DNA from: Sulfurovum sp.
Lineage (GTDB): Bacteria > Campylobacterota > Campylobacteria > Campylobacterales > Sulfurovaceae
Direction: 5' to 3'
Assembly: GCA_016744875.1 (NCBI GenBank)
Contig: JADGDL010000032.1
Span: 1-23,724, forward strand
Length of the DNA stretch: 23,724 nucleotides
Shown here: in pieces, positions 16,641-23,724 of the stretch
How the letters are laid out: the number at the start of each line of letters is the position of its first letter
Position numbering within the stretch: the first letter of the stretch is position 1
Program-made: the position numbers and the translations under genes
The notes under the pieces: model-generated
Seen by the model: only the letters and a program-made list of their open reading frames with translations
Database searches by the model: none
Told to the model about the DNA's origin: nothing

Positions 16641-17894
16641 TTACAGTCTCTCTTTTAATACAGTTAAGATATTTTCAGAAGGTACTTCTTCTTTTTCCAT
16701 CCCTACTCTACTAATGAATTCAACCTGTCCATCAACAAGTTTTTTACCTATCACAACAGCATGCGGAATACCAAGAAGTTCATAGTCTTTCATCTTCGCA
16801 CCAAAACGGTCTTTCCTGTCATCAAGAACAACATCCACACCTTGTGCTTTCATCGCCTCATAGATCTCTTCAGCCAAAGTCACTTGTGCTTCATCTTTAA
16901 TATTGGAAATTAAGATATATAGATCAAATGGTGCAGACTCTTTTGTCCAGATACACCCTTTATCATCATGATTCTGTTCGATAATACCTGCAAGCAGTCG
17001 ACTCACACCGATACCATAGGTTCCCATCTCATATGCCTGTGCTTTACCCTGATCATTCAGAAATGTTGCCTTAAGTGCTTCAGAATACTTCGTACCAAGC
17101 TGGAAGATATGACCTGCTTCTATCCCTTTAGTCAAGCGAAGGGGTGCACCACATTCACAAATATCACCCTCTTTTATATCTTCTGCCACTTCTACATTGG
17201 CACCATAATCACAGGCATCACATACCACGATGTCATCTTCCCCTGAATCTGCAAGTATCATAAATTCTTTAGAACCATCACCGCCTATTTGTCCTGAGTC
17301 TGCCTGAACTACTCTAAAGTTAAGTCCAAGACGTGTAAAGATCTTTTTATAGGTTTCCTCCATTACAGCAAATTCTCGTTGCATATCGTCAAAGTTTGCA
17401 TGAAAACTGTAAGCATCTTTCATAAGAAACTCACGCCCTCGCATCAAACCAAAACGAGGACGTATCTCATCACGGAACTTGAGGTTTATCTGGTATAAGT
17501 TGAGTGGAAGTTGTTTGTAACTTTTCACCGTCTGTCTCACAAGATTTACCATCGCTTCTTCATTGGTAGGACTTAGTAAATAGTCATTCTCTTTACGGTC
17601 TTTAAAACGCAAAAGTTCTTTACCGTACTCTTCTGCTCGCCCAGACTCTTCCCATAAGGAAGTTGGTGTCACAAATGAAAGGCTAACTTCCTGACATCCT
17701 GCATTATCAAGCTCTTCTTTTACCACTTGTCTTACTCTGTCAAGTACTTTCTTTCCCAGTGGTAAATAATTGTAAAGTCCTGACCCGCCTACAGATTGTA
17801 TGTATCCTCCCCGCATAAGGTAGATATGGGAGGCTAAAACAGCGTCACTTGGTGCTTCTTTACTTGTTGGAACTAATAATCTTGAGTATCTCAC
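16641..17894 (-). CDS. proS: Prolyl-tRNA synthetase, short form without editing domain
   Basis: Class II aminoacyl-tRNA synthetase that charges tRNA-Pro. Residues 140-164 hold motif 2 (FRDEIRPRFGLMRGREF), 291-307 hold motif 3 (GTYGIGVSRLLAGIIEQ), and the C-terminal anticodon-binding domain runs from about 322. Total length is 417 aa against about 570 for usual bacterial-type enzymes. The roughly 180-residue INS editing domain expected between motifs 2 and 3 is replaced by about 10 residues (after YGANVEVAE, about 230-240). Cysteines C225, C228, C246 and C248 flank the junction and may bind a metal. The frame is intact, so this is a lineage form, not a broken gene. Start is GTG, overlapping the hemA stop by four bases (GTGA). 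Confidence 0.95.
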   Translation of the reverse strand: MRYSRLLVPTSKEAPSDAVLASHIYLMRGGYIQSVGGSGLYNYLPLGKKVLDRVRQVVKEELDNAGCQEVSLSFVTPTSLWEESGRAEEYGKELLRFKDRKENDYLLSPTNEEAMVNLVRQTVKSYKQLPLNLYQINLKFRDEIRPRFGLMRGREFLMKDAYSFHANFDDMQREFAVMEETYKKIFTRLGLNFRVVQADSGQIGGDGSKEFMILADSGEDDIVVCDACDYGANVEVAEDIKEGDICECGAPLRLTKGIEAGHIFQLGTKYSEALKATFLNDQGKAQAYEMGTYGIGVSRLLAGIIEQNHDDKGCIWTKESAPFDLYILISNIKDEAQVTLAEEIYEAMKAQGVDVVLDDRKDRFGAKMKDYELLGIPHAVVIGKKLVDGQVEFISRVGMEKEEVPSENILTVLKERL

Positions 17895-19198
17895 GCAGTG
17901 TATCCTTTAGTGTGGTGGTCTTCTTTATATTTTTTCAAATCCATATTTTCGGTATCAATATTAAACATTTTTTTGATCGCTTCTATACAGTTTGCATTTT
18001 TCTTTTCTGTAGAGGAGTGACGCAGGTTTTGTGTAGGATCATGCAAAAATCGATTGAACATCTGTTCCGCCATTTTACGCATGTTGTCTTCATATTCTTT
18101 GGGAACAAACCCTTTATCCATGGCTCTTTGTATCTCTTTGTCTATAGCATTTGAGACATTCGTTCTCATCTCTTTGATAACCGGTTCTATAGAAAGTGCT
18201 CTAAGCCAGGTATAAAACTCATCTCTATATTTTTCTACAATTTCAGCTGCTCGGACAGCCTGCTCTTCACGTAATGCATGATTGTCCTGAGAGATTGCAC
18301 GAAGATCATCTATTCTAAAAAGCTGTAATTTGTCTATGTCCATATCTTCAATATCACGAGGTATAGCCATATCGAACCAATGTCTTGGTATTGTTTCATT
18401 TTCTATCATTTCTTTTGTAATAATAGCTTCTCTAGCACTGGTAGCTGAGAAAAGTAAACGATAACGATTTAGATATTTTGGAAGTTTTTCCATCGTAGAT
18501 GCTTTCACATTTTCACCTAGAGCGTGTGCTACAAGTTCTACTTTCTCCTGGTCTCGTCCCAACATAACTACATCACACCCTGCTCTAAGTAAATGTTTGG
18601 CAGCAAGGACACCCATTTCACCCGCACCTACAACAACTGCTGTTGTTCCAGCCATATTATCACCCAAAAGTTTATGTGCCTGTGCAACAGCTACTGAAGA
18701 TATAGAAATAGGATTTTGTGAAATATTTGTAACATTTCTCACTTCTGCTGCACACTTTACTGCATAGGAGATAATACGGTTAAGTTTACGAGCGGCCGTA
18801 CCGTTTTTATGAGAAAGCCTATATGCTTCTTTTACCTGCCCTGTGATCTGAGATTCACCAACTACCAAAGAGTCCAAAGAAGAGACAACAGAAAAAATAT
18901 GCTGTACAGCTTCTTCATCGTCATAACGTACTCCAGCTGATTTGACCTCATAAAAATTCAATGCGCTCTTTTGACTCATAAGCCCTAAGATCGTATGATA
19001 ACTTGAAAAATTGTCTCGTGTAGCCAATATTATTTCAACACGGTTACAGGTAGAGACAATAAATGCTTCATGAATAAAATCAAATTCAACCAGTTGATTG
19101 AGCATTTCTATTTTTTCTTCATCATTGGCAAATGCCAATTTCTCTCGCATGCCCTGTTCACAATTCTTATGAGAAAAACTCATCACTTGATAATACAT
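17891..19198 (-). CDS. hemA: Glutamyl-tRNA reductase
   Basis: First committed enzyme of C5-pathway tetrapyrrole synthesis, reducing Glu-tRNA to glutamate-1-semialdehyde with NADPH. Length is 435 aa, normal. The catalytic cysteine C51 lies in STCNRVEI; GESQITGQVKEAY (114-126) is the conserved substrate-domain segment; GAGEMG (191-196) is the NADPH-binding turn. The C-terminal helical dimerisation domain (about 310-420) is present. The ATG overlaps the ispB stop by one base (TAATG), and its stop overlaps the proS GTG start, so translation of three genes is coupled. In bacteria that use this route, HemA level often sets haem supply; no regulatory signal specific to it is visible inside the operon. 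Confidence 0.97.
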   Translation of the reverse strand: MYYQVMSFSHKNCEQGMREKLAFANDEEKIEMLNQLVEFDFIHEAFIVSTCNRVEIILATRDNFSSYHTILGLMSQKSALNFYEVKSAGVRYDDEEAVQHIFSVVSSLDSLVVGESQITGQVKEAYRLSHKNGTAARKLNRIISYAVKCAAEVRNVTNISQNPISISSVAVAQAHKLLGDNMAGTTAVVVGAGEMGVLAAKHLLRAGCDVVMLGRDQEKVELVAHALGENVKASTMEKLPKYLNRYRLLFSATSAREAIITKEMIENETIPRHWFDMAIPRDIEDMDIDKLQLFRIDDLRAISQDNHALREEQAVRAAEIVEKYRDEFYTWLRALSIEPVIKEMRTNVSNAIDKEIQRAMDKGFVPKEYEDNMRKMAEQMFNRFLHDPTQNLRHSSTEKKNANCIEAIKKMFNIDTENMDLKKYKEDHHTKGYTA

Positions 19199-20094
19199 TA
19201 AAACTCCCTGTCTATCATCTGCATAGCAATATCTGAAAGTGCCTCTTCTCCATGATGATTCATTAATTCAATAGCTTCTTCTACAAGTTCTCTGGCTTCG
19301 AAAAATGATTTTTCTATGATCTGATGTGTTCTCATTTGTTCAAGTATCCAGCTTTGTTCTTCTTTTGTCAATACCTTTGCATGTAATGATCTTAATTTGT
19401 CTTTGTCACTTTCACCCAGCACATCATACAAGTAAATATATGGCAGTGTTGTCTTTCCTTCTACAAAATCATGTAAAGCAGGTTTACCCAAAGTTGCAGT
19501 ATCTGCTGTAATGTCCAATAGATCATCTATCATTTGAAATGCCATACCAAGATTTCTACCATAGGTCATATAAGATACCTTATCTTTACCAGCTAAAAGT
19601 GCGGCAGCCCCTGCACTTGCTTCCATAAGTGAGGCAGTTTTCTGATAGATCATCTTAAGATATGCTTCTTTATCAAGGTTAAAGGTTTGGGAGAGTGAAA
19701 CATCATGAAGTTCACCAAGACTGAGTTGCGTAACTGCATTTGACACCATTTTTGCTACCTCAGCAGAAATGTTATTTAACTCTAAAAAACCTTTCGAATA
19801 GAGAATATCCCCTAACATAATGGCTGTTTTATTACCATACAATGCATTGATAGAAGGTTTGGAACGTCTTGTATACGCATCATCAATCACATCATCATGT
19901 AAAAGGCTTGCAGCGTGTATCATTTCAACTACTGCAGCTGTTTTAACCACAGCAAGAGAAGAACCTGCTATTTTTAGTATAAGCTTTGCGCGAAGTCTTT
20001 TCCCATGAGGTAACTGATGGTAAAGTCTGCTAACCTCTTTGTCATCCAAGTCTACAATAAACTGTTCTATCTTTCTTTCAACTGCACTTAACAC
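19198..20094 (-). CDS. ispB: Long-chain polyprenyl diphosphate synthase
   Basis: Trans-prenyltransferase of 298 aa that extends farnesyl diphosphate with isopentenyl units to the side-chain precursor of menaquinone. The first aspartate-rich motif is D67-D68-V-I-D71 followed by RRSKP, and the second is FQMIDDLLD with D190, D191 and D194. Residues just before the first motif are small (AAS), as in long-chain rather than farnesyl synthases; the exact chain length cannot be read. Start is GTG with AGGAAA about eight bases upstream. It heads the eight-gene operon, with a TATAAT -10 candidate at 20145-20150. Together with the UbiD-like enzyme it points to quinone synthesis in this region of the chromosome. 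It may equally be named octaprenyl or heptaprenyl diphosphate synthase. Confidence 0.92.
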   Translation of the reverse strand: MLSAVERKIEQFIVDLDDKEVSRLYHQLPHGKRLRAKLILKIAGSSLAVVKTAAVVEMIHAASLLHDDVIDDAYTRRSKPSINALYGNKTAIMLGDILYSKGFLELNNISAEVAKMVSNAVTQLSLGELHDVSLSQTFNLDKEAYLKMIYQKTASLMEASAGAAALLAGKDKVSYMTYGRNLGMAFQMIDDLLDITADTATLGKPALHDFVEGKTTLPYIYLYDVLGESDKDKLRSLHAKVLTKEEQSWILEQMRTHQIIEKSFFEARELVEEAIELMNHHGEEALSDIAMQMIDREF

Positions 20095-20144
20095 GTTAGT
20101 TTTCCTAAATGATTTTCTTTTTTATATTTGTATAAAAGTCAATA

Positions 20145-20150
20145 ATTATA
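20145..20150 (-). promoter_or_regulatory. Candidate -10 box of the ispB-hemA-proS operon
   Basis: TATAAT on the minus strand, 50 bases before the GTG start of ispB, in a 142-base AT-rich gap. No clear -35 is seen, as is usual for this phylum. The same gap shows no convincing terminator for the exosortase gene that ends at 20237, so read-through from the upstream cluster into this operon is possible. Confidence 0.45.
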
Positions 20151-20236
20151 GCTAAATAATGTTAATTTATTTAAGTTAATATCGTGTATTAATATATTGA
20201 GAGTATGCTTGTGCTTCAGAGAGTGCTATTCTGTAG

Positions 20237-20761
20237 TTAATCTGACTCTACTTTAGTGTATCTATCACTATAAAAATAAAACAAGACCAATGGTATCGCT
20301 GCGATAACGTATCGTCCTACGACTTCATGTATAAAGTCAAAATCTTCGGGATGTTCAATCACATGATAGAGTATCCAGTCAAGTCGTATAGTGTTCGCTA
20401 TAAGTAGGACAAAGTAAGCCAAAATGATCCAAATAAGTTTAACTTTCATAGGCGTGGGATACGCAAGAACTCCTGCCAGAAAAAATAGAAATGCTGCCAA
20501 TCCATTACATTCATTCACGATCTCCAACTGAAGACCATGTTCATATATAAGTGTTGCACCAGACATTTGGATAGGCATATCAAAAAAAGCTATCCATAAC
20601 TGTGTTAAATAGATACTTAGGTCAGTTTGTAAAGTATTAATAAAAATAAGGGGAGAGAAATTCTCAAAATAGATTGCTGCGTAAAGTAACGAAGCCCAAA
20701 ATGCATACCGAAGTATGAAGCCCCACATCGGATTGATGACTTGAGGCTTCGTGACTTCCAA
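20237..20761 (-). CDS. Exosortase/archaeosortase-family protein, short form
   Basis: Multi-spanning inner-membrane transpeptidase-like protein, 174 aa, with about five hydrophobic segments. The three residues that define the family are all present in their motifs: C85 in NECNGLAAF, R126 in NTIRLDW and H145 in FIHEVVGRY. It would recognise a C-terminal sorting signal on an exported protein, cut it and attach the protein to another carrier. Length is close to the small XrtH-like core forms and lacks the extra domain of the larger EpsI-fused exosortases. Its gene follows, by nine bases, the gene of a protein with exactly such a C-terminal signal. The frame starts at TTG (20761) with AAGAAG about six to seven bases upstream; an ATG at 20728 (Met12) is an alternative. 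Family call is strong; subgroup is uncertain. Confidence 0.85.
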   Translation of the reverse strand: MEVTKPQVINPMWGFILRYAFWASLLYAAIYFENFSPLIFINTLQTDLSIYLTQLWIAFFDMPIQMSGATLIYEHGLQLEIVNECNGLAAFLFFLAGVLAYPTPMKVKLIWIILAYFVLLIANTIRLDWILYHVIEHPEDFDFIHEVVGRYVIAAIPLVLFYFYSDRYTKVESD

Positions 20762-20770
20762 AGTGTCTTC

Positions 20771-22177
20771 TTAGACTAACTTTCTTCTAGCGATCAGTGC
20801 ACCTATACCAAGGAAACCAAAGATCATTACTAAAAGACTCATATTGTCATAAGCAGGGACACTTCCTGAACCATCATTTGAATCAGGGCGCTCACTACCT
20901 TCATGCGTTGGATCAGGTGCGTCGATTACATAGGATGGAGTACCTTGTTCTGCGCTAGGCGCAAAATGTGGTGTAATACGAATGGTCAAAGTACTACCGA
21001 TCGCAGTATTATCTCCCACGTTAACTATGAAGTTAAGTCCAAGGTTAACACTGTCTTCAACCCCAGCTATATAATATTGACTGTCAGTAGTCCATAATGC
21101 TTCTTCTTCCTCTGTAAGAGATGCCCAACCATCAGCGAACCCTTTATGCCATCCATTCACACCAGTTTTTAATGGGTCACCCCAAAAAGCAAGTAACTCA
21201 TCCTCTCCACTAGGGTTCATGTTATTAAGAAATATACCCATAGGATGCCATTTAGAAGGTAACCAATTACCAAACAACTGTTGATAGTTCCCTCCTTGCA
21301 TTGGACCAATATATGAGATAACTGCGTTTCCATTAGAAAGCCCTACAGGATAATAAGATCTTTTATTGTCAAAAAATCCTTCTGCCCCAAAATGACTATC
21401 TATAGGTCCCCATAGCCCGTGAGACATATTTGCCATCTCATCTATACCCCATATATCTGTACTTGAAGATGTCCCTACATATTCACCATATCCTAAGGAA
21501 AGTGTTAATGCAATATTTGGCATCTTGGCATCATCCAAAACTTCAACTTTATATCCATCCAACCTCTTTCCAGTATGATTGTTTATTTTTTGAATGACCT
21601 GATAACGTTGTTGACTACTATCCCCTCCAACAAGGTTAAAGACCATGTCAAATGGCCTACCAAATGTACCCTCTGCAGTATAAGTAGTTTGCAACATGTC
21701 AATCTTAAATCTCTTATGTGACTGAAACGGCCCTGAACAAATATTTGGCTGGGGTGCTGCAGAGTTAAGGTAACCACCTGCTAAATAGGTAGATGCCATA
21801 AGACAATTCTGTGGTTTTCCATTGTTAACATCTTTATCACCATTGATCACTTTCATTCCTGCAGGTTCACCAATTGGCCACTCTTTACCAACTAATCTAC
21901 CTAGCACCGTACCATTTGTTGAAATGTCTGACTCACAGGATAACCCTAATCCCATAGCACTATAGGTACCATCATCATTAAATGTTCCTATGTTGTAATG
22001 AGGATCAGTCAGGTCTACGATTTTGACAGTTACATTATCAAGATTCCATCCACCAAAAGCATACTGTTTATTAGGCGTAAACCCTTGCCCCATATCGGAA
22101 ACTATTTGTCCAGCAAAACAGCCCGAAGTAGATATGGTAGCCATAACAAGACTTAATTTAATTAAATTATTTTTCAT
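20771..22177 (-). CDS. Secreted protein with VPAYD-type C-terminal exosortase sorting signal
   Basis: A 468-aa exported protein. N-terminal signal peptide (about 1-22; SGCFAG near the cleavage site) is followed by a soluble body of about 410 residues rich in Gly, Asn, Ser and aromatics, with no catalytic motif I recognise. Cysteines are few (near residues 20, 80, 124 and 143). After a low-complexity linker (NDGSGS) the C-terminus has the three-part layout of an exosortase substrate: motif VPAYDNMS at 440-447, hydrophobic helix at 448-462, and basic end RRK at 464-466. The motif resembles the IPTL-type and PEP-CTERM signals but is not identical to either. It is probably a surface or extracellular-matrix protein processed by the adjacent exosortase. 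RBS AAAGGA lies just before the ATG; the gap from the Cyc2-like gene is 40 bases. A 'choice-of-anchor' type family is possible but unverified. Confidence 0.8.
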   Translation of the reverse strand: MKNNLIKLSLVMATISTSGCFAGQIVSDMGQGFTPNKQYAFGGWNLDNVTVKIVDLTDPHYNIGTFNDDGTYSAMGLGLSCESDISTNGTVLGRLVGKEWPIGEPAGMKVINGDKDVNNGKPQNCLMASTYLAGGYLNSAAPQPNICSGPFQSHKRFKIDMLQTTYTAEGTFGRPFDMVFNLVGGDSSQQRYQVIQKINNHTGKRLDGYKVEVLDDAKMPNIALTLSLGYGEYVGTSSSTDIWGIDEMANMSHGLWGPIDSHFGAEGFFDNKRSYYPVGLSNGNAVISYIGPMQGGNYQQLFGNWLPSKWHPMGIFLNNMNPSGEDELLAFWGDPLKTGVNGWHKGFADGWASLTEEEEALWTTDSQYYIAGVEDSVNLGLNFIVNVGDNTAIGSTLTIRITPHFAPSAEQGTPSYVIDAPDPTHEGSERPDSNDGSGSVPAYDNMSLLVMIFGFLGIGALIARRKLV

Positions 22178-22201
22178 TTATTTTCCTTTTATATTCTCTT
22201 C

Positions 22202-22221
22202 TTAATATGTTAGTATATTAA
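22202..22221. repeat. AT-only inverted repeat at the end of the Cyc2-like gene
   Basis: Arms TTAATAT (22202-22208) and ATATTAA (22215-22221) with a six-base loop form a perfect 7-bp stem that overlaps the stop codon of the Cyc2-like gene (22218-22220). With no G-C pairs it would be a weak stem. It may mark an mRNA processing point between this gene and the sorting-signal protein gene, or be chance in AT-rich DNA. Confidence 0.3.
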
Positions 22222-23507
22222 AACGGTAAAGTAAGTGTCACAAGAAAGCTTTGATAATTTTCAACTCTATCCAGCCCTGGTTCAACCCAAGAATACTCCG
22301 TTGCAAGTTTCATAGGTACATACGCCGTAAAACTATAGTCTATCCCTGCGGTAATGGCATAATCTATATCTTGTACGTTGATCCATTTTCTATTTTCATG
22401 ATCATATGTATCATTATATTGAAGATAAGACAATTTAACACCCACGTCTTCAGTCATCATCACTTGCCCTTCTATAGAAAATGCATCATTTTCTCCACTT
22501 TCAAGATCTTCTATTGAACCAGCACCCATACCAGTATAGTCAACAGTATTCTTAAAAATATTAGTGGCAATAATAGAAAGGCTTTTCTCATAAATTTCAC
22601 CTTCAAGTTGAAAATCAACTCCATACGTTTCTCTCTTAACCCTAATGGAATCTCTTTCAGATGTTGTTTCTCCTCCTACAATAGCAAAAGCACCAAAAAT
22701 AAGATTGTAATCTCCTAGAGGATATTCATACGCCACTCTTGCAAAAGGCAGCATGTTACTCCCCATATTTAAATAAAGATTATCCTGTGCAGGTGCATAT
22801 AGACCGATCGTAGCAAAGACATGGTCATCTTCACTCAGTAGACTATCTTGGTCATAATAAACTTGAATACCTGTGGCAGCCCCCGTACCGACACTACATG
22901 CTTGTGTTGCACTAACAAGTTTTCTAGTCTCAAAACTTCTCATTGGCTTATATAATCCTGTATTATAGACTTCCATTCCAGAGAAAGGACCAAAACTGGA
23001 TGCAGAATATACTGCCATTCCCAAATATCCATCCTCTAACTCTTTGGCATAAACAGCTTTTCCTGAGATACTAAACTCATCATGTTCACTTCTATAAGAA
23101 AAGCGCATTAATGCCCCCACATCTTCAGTTATTCTCCCCCCAAGATGTAACATTGCGACTCTAGGAAAAGACCATTTACCATCATTGGTCGTTCCAGATT
23201 CATCTTGTATCCTACCCTGTTTTGTTGGTTTATCCCAAGTTTTTTCATATTTTGCTTTGAGCAATAATGAAGGGTTAATATCCTGATCATATTTACTCAT
23301 CTCATCAATATTTTGACTCATTGTCATACCGGAGATCATAAACTGACGCCCCATACTGTTTAGTTTTGGCATACTTTGTGTGTGACAGGCAGCACAATCC
23401 AAGCCTGTTTGCGTTGTGAACATTGGCATTGCCTCTACTCTTTGTATCATAGTTGTCAATGTGATTAACGTGAATAGTGCTATTTTAGAACTTCTATTTT
23501 TGTACAT
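22218..23507 (-). CDS. Cyc2-like outer-membrane monohaem cytochrome fused to beta-barrel
   Basis: A 429-aa exported protein with signal peptide (cleavage near VEA|MP, residue 26) and one c-type haem motif C38-AA-C41-H42 right after it, then a beta-barrel-like body of about 370 residues with alternating strands, ending in TLTLPF (C-terminal Phe). The cytochrome segment reads MPMFTTQTGLDCAACHTQ and continues PKLNSMGRQF. This fits the pattern of Cyc2 proteins (F..QTG..C..CH....P.LN..GR.F), which are single-chain fusions of a small haem domain plugged in a 16-strand porin and oxidise Fe(II) at the cell surface in neutrophilic and acidophilic iron oxidisers. Length (about 400-500 in Cyc2) fits. 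It heads a three-gene cluster with the sorting-signal protein and exosortase. Iron oxidation is inference; other extracellular electron donors are possible. No other cytochrome gene is nearby. Confidence 0.75.
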   Translation of the reverse strand: MYKNRSSKIALFTLITLTTMIQRVEAMPMFTTQTGLDCAACHTQSMPKLNSMGRQFMISGMTMSQNIDEMSKYDQDINPSLLLKAKYEKTWDKPTKQGRIQDESGTTNDGKWSFPRVAMLHLGGRITEDVGALMRFSYRSEHDEFSISGKAVYAKELEDGYLGMAVYSASSFGPFSGMEVYNTGLYKPMRSFETRKLVSATQACSVGTGAATGIQVYYDQDSLLSEDDHVFATIGLYAPAQDNLYLNMGSNMLPFARVAYEYPLGDYNLIFGAFAIVGGETTSERDSIRVKRETYGVDFQLEGEIYEKSLSIIATNIFKNTVDYTGMGAGSIEDLESGENDAFSIEGQVMMTEDVGVKLSYLQYNDTYDHENRKWINVQDIDYAITAGIDYSFTAYVPMKLATEYSWVEPGLDRVENYQSFLVTLTLPF

Positions 23508-23539
23508 TCCAAATTCCCCCCGAATTTTAAATATATTGC

Positions 23540-23554
23540 TGATAATTATTATAA
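23540..23554. promoter_or_regulatory. Near-perfect Fur-type 7-1-7 box over the -10 of the Cyc2-like gene
   Basis: TGATAATTATTATAA matches the Fur palindrome TGATAAT-N-ATTATCA at 13 of 14 defined positions. It overlaps a minus-strand TATAAT (23548-23553) that is a good candidate -10, about 41 bases before the ATG at 23507. This is the classic position for repression. It suggests iron control of the Cyc2-like/exosortase cluster. Confidence 0.55.
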
Positions 23555-23637
23555 CATATTACAGAGACTACACACATCACCCTTTTGTGTGATTTTTATA
23601 TATTCTATACTGATATAATTAATAATCTAAACATAAA

Positions 23638-23655
23638 ATGTCATACCTATGACAT
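23638..23655. promoter_or_regulatory. Perfect 18-bp palindromic operator candidate
   Basis: ATGTCATA-CC-TATGACAT: two exact 8-bp inverted arms with a two-base spacer, 131 bases upstream of the Cyc2-like start. It has the size and symmetry of a dimeric regulator site. It could act on the Cyc2-like promoter from about -100, or on a divergent gene beyond the right edge. No regulator gene is in the window. The rest of 23508-23724 is AT-rich, with a weak ATCAC/GTGAT dyad at 23576-23593. Confidence 0.5.
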
Positions 23656-23724
23656 ATGGCCATTATATAATTGTAAAATTCTTAAAAATTAATTCATATT
23701 TAATTCAACCCGAAAGTGAGATCT

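Noticed and set aside
20771..22177. Reading the N-terminus of the sorting-signal protein (TSGC at 17-20) as a lipoprotein signal
   Set aside because: Position -3 is Thr rather than Leu, a signal peptidase I site near residue 22 is equally good, and the C-terminal anchor already explains surface fate.
23576..23593. ATCAC/GTGAT dyad followed by T-rich sequence, possible plus-strand terminator
   Set aside because: No plus-strand gene precedes it, and the stem is five base pairs only.
1..23724. tRNA, rRNA, CRISPR, insertion sequence or integrase
   Set aside because: No cloverleaf-like gene, repeat-spacer pattern, transposase motif or terminal inverted repeat was found on reading both strands.

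Overview
The window looks like chromosomal DNA of a chemolithotrophic Campylobacterota (Epsilonproteobacteria) bacterium, most like the Sulfurovum/Sulfurimonas group. The reasons are the low GC content, a desulforubrerythrin of Campylobacter type, a UbiD-family decarboxylase, and an ispB-hemA-proS gene string. This placement rests on recognising gene families and gene order by eye, not on a database search. No rRNA, tRNA, CRISPR array, transposase or phage gene is visible. Coding density is high and no gene-free stretch exceeds about 220 bases.

Layout from left to right: (1) the 3' part of a CPA2-type cation:proton antiporter, cut by the window edge. (2) A tight four-gene plus-strand operon at 1379-5158: LolD-like ATPase, FtsX/MacB-like permease, LolA-like periplasmic protein and outer-membrane beta-barrel. 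It reads as one trans-envelope export path. (3) A desulforubrerythrin with its own promoter region. (4) A UbiD-family decarboxylase on the minus strand, probably for menaquinone synthesis. (5) Two tandem plus-strand genes for large AsmA/TamB-like single-span periplasmic proteins, built from three related copies of one module. (6) An eight-gene minus-strand run at 20094-12279, in transcription order ispB, hemA, proS, fxsA, dsbC-like, hemC, cls and an endonuclease/exonuclease/phosphatase gene. Its end overlaps the end of the second AsmA-like gene tail to tail. (7) A three-gene minus-strand cluster at 23507-20237: a Cyc2-like fused monohaem cytochrome/outer-membrane barrel, a secreted protein with a C-terminal sorting signal (VPAYD type), and a small exosortase with an intact Cys-Arg-His set.

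The most unusual region is the right end. A Cyc2-like protein would carry electrons across the outer membrane. Directly behind it lie a candidate surface protein and its apparent dedicated exosortase. The promoter of the set carries a near-perfect Fur-type 7-1-7 box over the -10 element and a perfect 18-bp palindrome further upstream. This is a candidate iron-controlled extracellular electron-transfer or iron-oxidation module with sortase-processed surface decoration. The joint function is inference.

A second theme is envelope lipid handling: the Lol-like ABC operon, the two AsmA-like proteins and cardiolipin synthase lie within 13 kb. Other oddities are a prolyl-tRNA synthetase with no room for the editing (INS) domain, a 56-nt dual-coding overlap between fxsA and the dsbC-like gene, and matching cysteine pairs in the AsmA-like proteins.
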